Part shown: positions 1 to 8,234 of the stretch, piece after piece
How positions within the stretch are numbered: position 1 is the first letter of the stretch
Layout of the letters: the number at the start of each line of letters is the position of its first letter
Assembly (NCBI GenBank): GCA_038093975.1
Contig: JBBPTG010000062.1
Span: forward strand, 62,001 to 126,000
Length of the DNA: 64,000 nt
Direction of reading: 5' to 3'
DNA from: Chalciporus piperatus
Lineage: Eukaryota; Basidiomycota; Agaricomycetes; Boletales; Boletaceae
Translations under genes and position numbers: made by a program
Notes under the pieces: model-generated
The model's input: the letters and a program-made list of their open reading frames with translations, nothing else
The model's database searches: none
What the model was told of the DNA's origin: nothing

Positions 1-350
1 TCAACCTCGACACTCGACATCAAAACACGGCCGGCGAGGGCTCGACAGCCCCGTCGGCCTCACGAGGTAAGTTCCCACTCACCCCCACCACATCCACTCA
101 CCTCGAACACAGCCGGTCGGTCGTTCGAGCTCGCCGCCACCTCATGCCACCTCCTCACCAACACCTTTTCACTAGCCTCACTGGCTGGCTCGTGCATGCC
201 TTGGGACACCTTGTAGGTAAGCTCATCTACACCATCTCTGCTTCCTCTCTCATCACAATCAACAGCTGTACCTTCCTCCCTGGGTTTGTCCAGCACCACA
301 AGTAAGCTCATTCCCCCACCATCTCTGCTCCCTCTCTCATCACCTCAACA
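1..350. repeat. Hairpin minisatellite, cluster 1
   Basis: GC-rich units built around two short inverted repeats. The first pairs GGCCGGCGAGGGCT with AGCCCCGTCGGCC across a CGAC loop (about 29-60). The second is a GTAAGT/ACTCAC-type inverted repeat just after it. A shorter unit (gtaagctcatc...caccatctctgctt) repeats at about 212-245 and 301-335. The same unit recurs near 35.7, 43.8 and 55.1 kb, so this is a dispersed family and not local noise. The short reading frames here follow the repeat and are not genes. Confidence 0.7.
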
Positions 351-733
351 GCTGTACCTTGCTTGATAGCAGTTAGTAGATGTAGTACATGATCTGTAGT
401 AGATAGTGGTCAATAAATTCATTTTCAATCATCATGATTATGTGTGATTTAATAGTAGTGAATGGCCAGTATTATCAGAATATAGTCTGCTAATATGAAC
501 ACTATTATGACATTATATCTGTTAATTACAATGTCTTTCTGAAGATAATTGTATGGAAATATCAAGATTTTTCAGAAAATCCAGAGAATAACAAGGGGGG
601 GCTACTTATGTTGATAAAATTGGAAGAATTATTAGAAATATGAAGAAATGTCAATAATTGTTGGTATTTGTGAGAATTACTTTAGAAATATCTACTATTC
701 TATACAATTATCCAGGGGAGGGTTTTCCTGATG
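351..733. mobile_element. End of a CATCAGG-type DNA element (subtype II)
   Basis: An AT-rich non-coding stretch ends at 727-733 in CCTGATG, preceded by GGGAGGGTTTT. Gag sequence of gypsy copy A begins immediately afterwards, so the boundary is sharp. Read inward from the end, the terminus is CATCAGGAAAACCCTCCCC, very like the end at 37175 (CATCAGGAAAAACCTCCCAC). The other end lies outside the window, so size and target duplication cannot be judged. No transposase is visible. Confidence 0.55.
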
Positions 734-999
734 GCCTGTGCCCACCACAAACGGAACTTGGTGTGGTCACCATCCCATTTCCCAGGGTCGGCAACCTTTT
801 TGGACACAGAGTCCGAATTGTCTGATATGAGCGCCTTCAGAGCGGCGGTGAGAGCAGCGATGGGATCAACGGGGTCTGCCATCGGAGATTCGGGACGGGG
901 AGTAGTGGGGTGTGAACTTTCGGATGAGGAAGGGAAGTGACTTGGGGGAGATCTGTAATCCTGATCTTGTGGTTCTTGATCTACGAACTCTGCTGACAT
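734..999 (-). pseudogene. gag: Gag N-terminal fragment (copy A)
   Basis: Start ATG at 997-999. The product begins MSAEFVDQEPQDQ and continues with the family-1 signature (ALKALISDNSDSVSKK, then PGKWDGD.TKFRLWWAQ) before homology stops at the inserted element. About 88 of the usual 440 Gag residues remain; matrix/capsid core and zinc knuckle are missing. An antisense ORF over the same stretch is a shadow frame. Confidence 0.85.
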
Positions 1000-1162
1000 A
1001 TATCCTTACTGAACCCTATCTTTCAAAGGTTCTCTGGGGATGACAGACACGAGGACGAAGAAAATATTTTTTCGAGCGGAGGTAGTACCTGCGACGCTTA
1101 TTGGAATCTTTGCAGACCTTCTGAGGAATTTTCCCAAGATCTGTTTGGATTTTGCACATATA

Positions 1163-1193
1163 CTACTCTCGAACTTCTATCTTCGAGCAGTAG
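1163..1193 (-). other. Leader RNA hairpin (copy A)
   Basis: A 31-nt inverted repeat with arms CTACTCTCGAA and TTCGAGCAGTAG, one bulged base and an 8-nt loop, in the untranslated leader between PBS and gag. It is present in copies A, B, D, E and F. In D and F both arms change together to CTCAAG/CTTGAG, which keeps the pairing. Confidence 0.6.
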
Positions 1194-1706
1194 CAAAAAC
1201 TATCGTAATACAGGATACTATTTTTATTGTTTTTCTATTTTGTACCTCGGCGGTGCTGCCGGCTTACGTTGCTACGTATGACTCAGCCAAGGGGGCGGCG
1301 ACACGCTTTTCCCTTGTCGTCCTTCGCAATTGGGCACGATCCCAATCCGGTCTTCGAACAAAATACTATAGTACTGAGGGTAACAGAAACGGGGCACTAA
1401 AGGCTGGCCCAAAAGAATAAAATAGCCAGATGGCGAATGTGTGACGTCAACGGGTGATCACACGAACCCGGATCGTGTCTACAGTCAGAGGGTTGGCGCG
1501 TGAGCGGACCCCAAGACGTCTCGAACAATCAAAAAGCCCCTAGTGCACTATGGGGAACAGCAACGTTATCCAATTTATGACGGCGGACGGCCGTATATGC
1601 AGCAGTGGACGGAGTTGCGGTCTCCTGTGTGTCACGTACACAAACGGTCTTCTTGACCAACTCTTTAGCCCTAGAGTCCAGGCGGTGTTTTCAAGTCTAA
1701 TCCAAG

Positions 1707-2159
1707 TGTTATGACTAGGTCACAACACAGCGGGGACTTAAGGCAACACTAAGCCTTGCGAAGGAATATGCTGAGTACTAAAGCTTAATTGCGGCGAAGC
1801 AACAAATGGATTAGACTGGGGTCTGTGATAAGTACAGGGCTACTTATATACTTATTGAGAAATGCGCACAGACCAACAGCCGAATAAGGAAATCATAAAG
1901 GAAAAGATAAATAAGGTAAATGGGACGATAGATAAAAGGTACCAGGTACGGATTAGGGTCTAGGCCATGACATCATTGCTGACTCATCTAAGTCTGGACT
2001 TTTGTCACGTGACCTGATTATGTAATAGTTTACGTAATGCTACCGGGACTACCGGAGTAGATTAAGATGAATCCGGCTTGACCCCTAAGTTGTAGACAAA
2101 GTTCAGAGTTCGAATACCGTTGTAGGCAAAAGTTTGAAAAGTTTTTAAATACTATAACA
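1707..2159 (-). repeat. 5' LTR, gypsy family 1 copy A
   Basis: 453 bp, running TGTTATGACTAGG...ATACTATAACA on the + strand, with TG/CA ends and the family TATA box (TATATAAG on the minus strand) about 33 nt upstream of the AGTCTAATCCA start motif. The TGTTATGACTAGG border is shared with the LTR at 11522; D's right LTR and E carry TGTTATGATTTCTC, so two LTR subtypes coexist. Confidence 0.88.
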
Positions 2160-4698
2160 TGAGCTAGGAGTTTGGGAATGCGCTAGAACTGAGGGACTCA
2201 CATCAACGTTACGCAGACTCTCGGCGATTAAAATCGCTTCTTTGGCGTCTGCGGTTGGTGTTACGAACGCTCAGTTCCTTATCCTAGTCTTTCCTAGACT
2301 TCACTACGCTTACTACGTTTCTCTTTCACTTTTGGACTTAGTCGCTTTCTCTCTCTTTTCTGTTATCTTATCTTATCAAGATCACATCACGTGACCTGCT
2401 GACATCAGCTAGGTCTAGCCTTTCGCTTACGTAACGTGGCTGTGCATCTTCCCCACTGTCCATGACTCATACCGAGTCACCATGACTCAGACTCTTAATG
2501 ACTCATACTGACTCACGCTGACTCATCTCGCTTCCTAGTCGTATACGCTATTGGCTGTTACTCACCATGACTCATATCTAGTCATACCTAGTCATATAGT
2601 TAAGGTTTAGTCACAACATGTACAAACACTGTCAATAGTATATAAACCCGGGTTGACAAGCACTGGCTCTCCAGTCTTGTTCTCCTGGAGTTTCCTCTTC
2701 TTAAACTTCATGGGCCAAGCGCTCCTGCTTGCCTAGTCTGATCCTCAGCTCTAGTTATTGAGTTGATGTGGTTCCACTAGGGCATGTTGTCTGATGATAG
2801 CGCTAGCTCTTGATTGAGTTGAGTCGTTTCAGTTGGTGTCTCTCGAGCGGCTTCAATCGTTTGGGCAACCTTCTCAATCGAACGGCGCTCGAACGGGCCA
2901 GATATTCCCAGTTTAGTGATTTCCTCGCGGGGGATGAGACAGACAGGACAACGGAATTTTGACTTGACACCCCGAATAAGTGCCATGATGCATCTATGAT
3001 CGGATTAGTTGTCATAAATTGGTGGGTTCATAAGCAACTGTAGCTCACTGTTCCTCGTAGTCTGCAGACAAGATAAGAATGAGGGGATATAGTAGTCGAA
3101 TGATGTCGTCCCAGCATTTTACCCAACATCCAGTCTTGGAATGCTGCGCAATTGACTCTAGGGACCTTGAATGATTCGTGCCATACGGCAGCCTTGAAAT
3201 TCGCCCAAGCCGGCTTTCCACTTTGGGCTTTCTCTTCCTTCACCTTTGGATGGTTAGATCACTGAGTTCAGGCATGGGTCTGATCGAATCATGTTTTACT
3301 TACGATGGGCAGCCAGCCAACCACTCGACCTCCACCAAGTCCTTCACCATTGCGGATGGCTGATGGCAAGTTTCCGAGGCGGGCAACAACAGGGTAACCC
3401 TTCTCACGACCAAACGACGACAATTTTGATTTGTCGGCATATAGAATAAAAGCGAGAACCTTGCCATCAGGGGATGGAAGCTCACTCTATTAATAATAAT
3501 TCAAAGGGGAATGATGAAACATTAGATTGGGTCAACAATACATGACGTAGTAACCGACACAGTATGAACAACGTACTTGGAAATTCCAGAAGGCATCGGC
3601 CGTATAAGGTTCATCAATAAAACGTACAAACGAAGTCCCGTCAAACTTTGACAAACGCTGGGCATCAAAAACTGTGTGGGGGCCGACAAGAGGATCCTTC
3701 AAGAGATCACAGGCCCAGTCCCAGAGCGGGCGGTGCCACATTGGGAACTCGCGCGGCTTGGGCTCGTTCTGGTACTGGACAGAGACGGTTGATGCCTGGA
3801 ACTAACTCGAAGACCAAGTGAAAAGTTAGCCACATTTTGACAGCAGTGAGAAAGTACGATGACATATGACTTACCGGTGTCAGCCGTGATCCAACTGCAT
3901 CCCATGTTGTCCTGAGATCAGAGTGATTTCTGAGAGTGAACTTCTCACATTTGTCGTGCACCCGTCGTAACAGCTTGATGAGGCGTTCAGTTTGCTCGTT
4001 GTTCAGTAAAGCTTTGAGAGCAAGTTCTGCAACCTCGAAGTCGAGCAGCGTACGGAATGGGTGCCACGGGTCGCGGTTTGGGTCGGGTGCAAAAGGTTTT
4101 GGGCGATGCTCACGGGAAAAGTCGGAAAACGGGGTGACAGTTGTTGGGCGGACACTTCGAGGGTGATAGGTTACACGGATATCATCCTTTTGAGGCTGAT
4201 CCAAATACTGTGGATCAACTGGGGCATCTAAAGCAGTCAGAAAAGCTCGGAGTGAGGCACTAACTTGAAGTACTTACTGTGGTCATCGATATGTTTGCAT
4301 CATTATTTGGACCGAAGTCTTGGTCGAGGGCCCATGGGTCATTTTCTATGAGGACAAATAAGTTAGGGCATCATACGGTGAAACGACATATGTACTACCT
4401 TGAGGATTCGGAGCACCTGGGATAGCACCTGGAGCCGCAATTGTGTTTGAACTTGATTCAGAGGGTCCAGGTGCACCTGGACCTGTTTCGTTTGATTGAC
4501 GTCAAGGCCAGATTTAAGTCGCGCGGACACCGGGACTATGCAAAACTCACTGTGTGAGATTTTTTCTAGAAGCTCGAGGTCTTCCCGAAGGCGTTGGGCT
4601 TTTCGAATGCAAGCTTTTCGATGTGGAGCTAGGCCCGCTGGAAGGAATAGCTCGCCGCATGTGTCGCATTGTTGACGTCTCGTCCGATCTGCTGGCAT
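2160..4698 (-). pseudogene. Plavaka-type DNA transposase gene remnant
   Basis: A multi-exon minus-strand gene. Predicted exons: 4698-4551, 4482-4399, 4345-4278, about 4210-3875, 3801-3577, 3486-3304, 3243-3049, 2993-2832, continuing at 2258-2160. Introns are short with GT..AG ends. The N terminus (MPADRTRRQQCDTCGELF) carries a C-x2-C-x12-H-x3-C zinc-finger-like motif. Later exons read FILYADKSKLSSFG, KGYPVVARLGNLP, GGGRVVGWLPI and LLYPLILILSADYEEQ, then a CPVCLIPREE motif, all of which I recall as hallmarks of the basidiomycete Plavaka/CACTA-related transposase family. A likely 1-nt frameshift lies near 3158. A solo LTR splits the next exon at 2259-2831, and the 3' part is lost at the A LTR, so the gene is dead. 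The acceptor of the fourth exon is uncertain. Confidence 0.78.
2259..2831 (+). repeat. Solo LTR, gypsy family 2
   Basis: 573 bp, TGTTACGAACGCTC...GTCGTTTCA, flanked by a perfect 5-bp duplication GTTGG (2254-2258 and 2832-2836). It carries TATATAAACCCGGG near 2640. A run of TGACTCA-like tandem units (about 2460-2580) explains the length differences from the other family-2 LTRs (476 and 629 bp). It interrupts a coding exon of the Plavaka-type gene. Confidence 0.92.
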
Positions 4699-5097
4699 TT
4701 CAAGAAGAAAATGATGAGAAATGATATACAACGCGAATGTAAGCTGGTAGAGAGCGAGAGAGACAAGGGTGAACAGTCAGCGTTTCAAACGAACAGAAGT
4801 ACACCATGAGGCATCGATATCCTGATTGCAATACTAATGGCGATAACATTCCAACTCCGCGTAAAATCACATGTGTCATGTCAAGATTATTTCAAGAGCA
4901 TTACAAGCGTGCCTGATTGCAATAAGCGAACAGAATTTCCGACATAGGAGACATGATTCAGTGGCCAATGCCCACCCCTAAACATTTCCTGCATCGGCCG
5001 CTCCCTACACATGGAGGGTTTACACATCGGCCTATCCCTATTCTCTATGGGCCGAACCCTGATGCAGGCAGGACTGGGTGATTAGCACCAGTCAGCC
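4699..5097. other. Intergenic stretch, no gene seen
   Basis: Directly upstream of the Plavaka-type start codon, so its promoter would lie here. The right half (about 4985-5060) has short inverted motifs built on GGCCGATCCCTA/TAGGGATAGGCCG-like sequence that continue into the next repeat. No convincing ORF. Confidence 0.5.
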
Positions 5098-5285
5098 AGG
5101 TCCTACCTCATGGAACCTTTGTGTTGGCCATTCCCACTGCCAGGGCACAATGGTACATTGGCTGATCCCTACTCTACGTGTACATTCTATTACTAGCCGA
5201 TCCCTAACCTAGGTGACCATACACCAGCGGCCAATCGTTAGCCGGCCAGTAGAGCACGGCCTAATTAGTGATCAGCTGGCCCTGG
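5098..5285. repeat. Dispersed repeat K, copy 1
   Basis: About 188 bp nearly identical to 37833-38020, from CAGGTCCTACCTCATGG to GATCAGCTGGCC. In the second location it lies just downstream (minus strand) of a copia RNase H scrap, so it may be a piece of that element's LTR; no TG..CA boundary or target duplication was found. Identity is directly visible; the LTR idea is inference. Confidence 0.6.
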
Positions 5286-5929
5286 ATCAGGATACAAATG
5301 GACTACGCTATGTGCATTTGTGACTTCACCGTCATTAAGTTTTATTACTCAGCTTATCCTTCGCAAGGTCTAGTGTGACCTAAGTCCCTGCCGTGTGTTG
5401 TGAGCGATCATAACACTTGGATTAGACTTGAACACACTGCCTGGACTCTAGGGCTAAAGAGTGGATCAAAAAGCATCGTTCGCGTACGTGACACACAGGA
5501 GACCGCAACTCCGTCCACTGCTGCATATACGGTCGTCCGCCGTACAAATAAGGATAATGTTGCTGCTCCCCATAGTGCACTAGGGGCTCTTTCGTGGTTC
5601 GAGATGTCTTGGGGTCTGCATACGCACTAGCCCTCTGACTGTAGACACCATGCAGGTTCTTGTGATCACCTGTAACGTCACAATTCGCCTTTTGGCTTTT
5701 CATTTCTATTTAGGCCAGCCTTTAGTGCCCAGTTTCTGTTACCCTCATACGTAGTATTTGATTTTTGAAGACCGAATTGGGGTCATGCCCAATTGCGAAG
5801 GACAACAAGGGAAAAGCGCGTCGCCGCCCCCTTGGCTGAGTCATACGTAGGAAACATAAGCTGCCAGCACTGCCGAGGTACAAAATAGAAAACAATAAAA
5901 AATAGTATCTTGTATTACGATAGCTTTCG

Positions 5930-5960
5930 CTACTGCTCGAAGATAGAAGTTCGAGAGTAG
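5930..5960 (+). other. Leader RNA hairpin (copy B)
   Basis: Same 31-nt inverted repeat as in copies A and E, here on the plus strand, with the CTCGAA/TTCGAG version of the stem. Confidence 0.55.
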
Positions 5961-6123
5961 TATATGTGCAAAACCAAAACAGATCTTGGGAAAATTCCTC
6001 AGAAGGTCTGCCGAGATTCCGATAAGCGTCACAGGTATTACCTCCGCTCAAAAAGATATTTCCTTCGACCTCGTGTCTGTCATCCCCAGAGAACCTTTGG
6101 AAGATAGGGTTCAGTAAGGATAT

Positions 6124-7094
6124 ATGACAACCAAGTTCTACGATCAGGAACCAATCGATCAAGGTTATAGAATCCCTCCCTGTCACTTTCCATCCTCATC
6201 CGAAAGTTCTCATCCCCCTACTCCCCGCCCCGAAACTCCAATGGCAGATACCGCTGATCCCATCGCTGCCCTCACCGCCGCTCTGAAGGCGCTCATTTCA
6301 GACAATTCAGACTCCGTGTCCAAAAAGGTTGCCAACCTTGGGAAATAGGATGGTGACCGCACCAAGTTCCGTTTGTGGTGGGCGCAGGTTAACGCCTGGC
6401 AGTCGGTTCACACATGGAAAAATAACAAGGTTCGAGCACTGGCAGTTCTCTCACGGCTGGAAGGAAAAGCGGCTGGGTACGCCCAGATCATGATAGAAAC
6501 GTGGTCTCGACTCGAGCTCTTACCACCACCACCACTGCCAGAAGTAGAAGAGGTAGTAGCACCGGAGCCGGACCGTGAACGCATGGGAATGCGAGCATGG
6601 CCAACTTGGGTGGTGTTCTCACAACTCCTTAAAGACTATTTCCAGATCGATGTTCTCGCTCATGAGAGTCTCAGGAAATTAGAAGCATTGAAGCAGGCTG
6701 GGAAACCTGTGGATATCTGAGTTGTTAAAAGCAGAATCGGAGATTGCAGATGCTCACGCCAAAGAGCTTCTGAAAAAGGCAATAGATTACAAAGTCTATT
6801 ATCAAGCGCAAATCAACACCAACATTGATGAGCAAAATAACCACGATACGCTAGACACCTATCGAAAGTTAGGTCGTACTTTCGAGCGTATTGTCGTAGA
6901 ACGTGGTGTGCCAGTGCCTCAAGCACCAGCTCCAGCGCCAAGACCTTCTTCTTCCTATCCTTATCTCCCCCCTCGTTACCCGATTGCATCTCGCCCACTT
7001 CCGCGGCCCCCCGCTTCATATGTGGCCCCCTGTTTTACTCCCACCGGCGCGCAGCCTGGTCGTGGAGCCCCGATGGATCTTTTGGCACAGCAAA
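6124..7094 (+). pseudogene. gag: Gag, disrupted and truncated (copy B)
   Basis: Starts ATG ACA ACC AAG (MTTKFYDQEP) and follows the family Gag: Pro/Ser-rich N terminus, SDNSDSVSKKVA, FRLWWAQVNAWQSVHTWK, HESLRKLEALKQAGKPVDI, then a Pro-rich linker. A TGG-to-TAG change at 6346-6348 stops it after 74 codons. A small deletion near 6715-6720 (after PVDI) causes a second break. The zinc-knuckle part lies beyond the C insertion and is absent. It cannot make a functional Gag. Confidence 0.85.
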
Positions 7095-7570
7095 TGAAAC
7101 GACTCAACTCAACTAAGAGCTAAGACTCACACTAGACAATAGCGAGCCGATGAACTTGGCTGAGGTTCGATGAGGATACTCCAGGAGAACAAGACTGGGG
7201 AGTCCAGTGCTTGTCGACCCGGGTTTATATACTATTGTCAATGTTTGTACATGTTGTGGCTAAACCTTATCGTAGGTGACTGGGTATGACTCATACTGAC
7301 TACTAGCCAATGGCGTAACTAGCTCTACTGCGGAATGAGTAAGCGTGAGTCATATGATGAGTAATGCTGACTGATGCTGACGAGTGAGCGGTGAGTCATC
7401 AGTTAGTAAGCGAAGGTCTAGACCTAGCTTATGTAAGTAAGTCATGTGATGCGATAAGATAAGATAACAAAAGAGAAAGTAAAACGACTGAGTTCACGAG
7501 ATGAAGAGAAACCTAGTAAGCGTAATGGAATGTAGGGATGATTAGGATAAGGAATGGAGCGTTCGTAACA
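7095..7570 (-). repeat. 3' LTR, gypsy family 2 element C
   Basis: 476 bp; in element orientation TGTTACGAACGCTCC...GAGTCGTTTCA. It matches the solo LTRs at 2259 and 41699. The TATA segment TATATAAACCCGGGTCGAC lies near 7210-7235. The minus-strand purine run at 7571-7583 (AGAGAGGGGGTAG) is the expected polypurine tract next to it. Confidence 0.88.
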
Positions 7571-7604
7571 CTACCCCCTCTCTATGGATCGTATTCCTAG
7601 ACGA

Positions 7605-8171
7605 TCACACTTCGACGAGTGGACCTTGATTCATCCACGGTACTCCATTTGCTGGTGGAGCCACGGCAACCTGAAGATTGTTGTTTGTCCAGGTTACTGG
7701 TGGTTCGAATGGGTTACCATCGTTTTCATCGACAGGAATAGGGTGGGGAGCACCTACGAGTGCAGGGTCGGGAATAGGAGGTTGAGCGAGATCAGGCCAG
7801 TTTGTGGGCCATTCCTGCTGATCAGGGTTCTCCTGCTGTACCTCTATCACGTTGTCCCACTTGCTCAAATCCGGATGCCATACGACGAGCTTCATCCACC
7901 TTGTCGTCCAGTCCCAGTTAACCTCGATAGACGTGGACCGTCTAGTCACGGTCATCCGGGCAAACATGAGGTACTGGATAGCGATGGTAATGACGATGAT
8001 GGCGATGAAAGCGAGGAGGGAGGGGATGAGCATGCGGAGAATCCAACCATTGCAAAGGATGAAGATTACAAAGAGGAGGGAGAGAACGAAGTTGCCTCGA
8101 TCCCGAGTAAAGTTTCGAATAAAGATGTCGCGGAGGACATTCTCCCAAGCGTAGACGTCGTTGAGATCCAT
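7605..8171 (-). CDS. ORF3: small two-pass membrane protein of element C
   Basis: 188 aa ORF in sense with pol. It starts 64 nt after the pol stop and ends about 35 nt before the LTR, so it fills exactly the space between pol and polypurine tract. After a charged N terminus come two strongly hydrophobic segments, about residues 28-47 (FVLSLLFVIFILCNGW) and 48-70 (LLAFIAIIVITIAIQYLMF), then a basic patch (RMTVTRRS) and a Trp/Pro/Asp-rich soluble tail. No signal peptide, furin site or fusion-peptide motif is evident, so calling it an envelope protein is not justified. I recognise no family. Family-1 copies D and E lack such an ORF: their pol stop abuts the polypurine tract. An overlapping plus-strand ORF is judged a shadow. 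Confidence 0.6.
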   Translation of the reverse strand: MDLNDVYAWENVLRDIFIRNFTRDRGNFVLSLLFVIFILCNGWILRMLIPSLLAFIAIIVITIAIQYLMFARMTVTRRSTSIEVNWDWTTRWMKLVVWHPDLSKWDNVIEVQQENPDQQEWPTNWPDLAQPPIPDPALVGAPHPIPVDENDGNPFEPPVTWTNNNLQVAVAPPANGVPWMNQGPLVEV

Positions 8172-8234
8172 TGGTGATGATGGTGGTTTGTGGAAAAGAA
8201 ACCGTGAGGGTGAAGACCGTCAAACATCAGTCTT

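Larger units (their letters stand above)
734..2159 (-). mobile_element. Gypsy family 1, copy A, 5' fragment
   Basis: Order on the minus strand: 5' LTR (1707-2159), PBS (+ strand AGTCTAATCCA at 1694-1704), leader of about 700 bp, and the start of gag. Gag is cut at 733/734 by the CATCAGG-type end, and nothing of pol remains. On the right the LTR sits in the Plavaka-type gene remnant. Without the 3' LTR the target duplication cannot be tested. Confidence 0.85.
5315..7094 (+). mobile_element. Gypsy family 1, copy B, 5' fragment
   Basis: Plus-strand fragment: the last about 101 bp of the 5' LTR (5315-5415), PBS TGGATTAGACT at 5418-5428, leader to 6123, and most of gag. LTR homology starts at CATTTGTGAC, about 10 nt into the predicted transcript, so the U3 promoter half is missing. 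The right side is cut within gag by the 3' LTR of element C. Confidence 0.85.

Noticed and set aside
7605..8171. Calling ORF3 a retroviral envelope gene
   Set aside because: No signal peptide, cleavage site, fusion peptide or cysteine pattern; two adjacent membrane segments are all that can be shown.
7584..8177. Plus-strand ORF of 197 codons overlapping ORF3 of element C
   Set aside because: It is antisense to the element, has unremarkable composition and starts at the polypurine tract; the minus ORF fits the element layout and has clear membrane segments.
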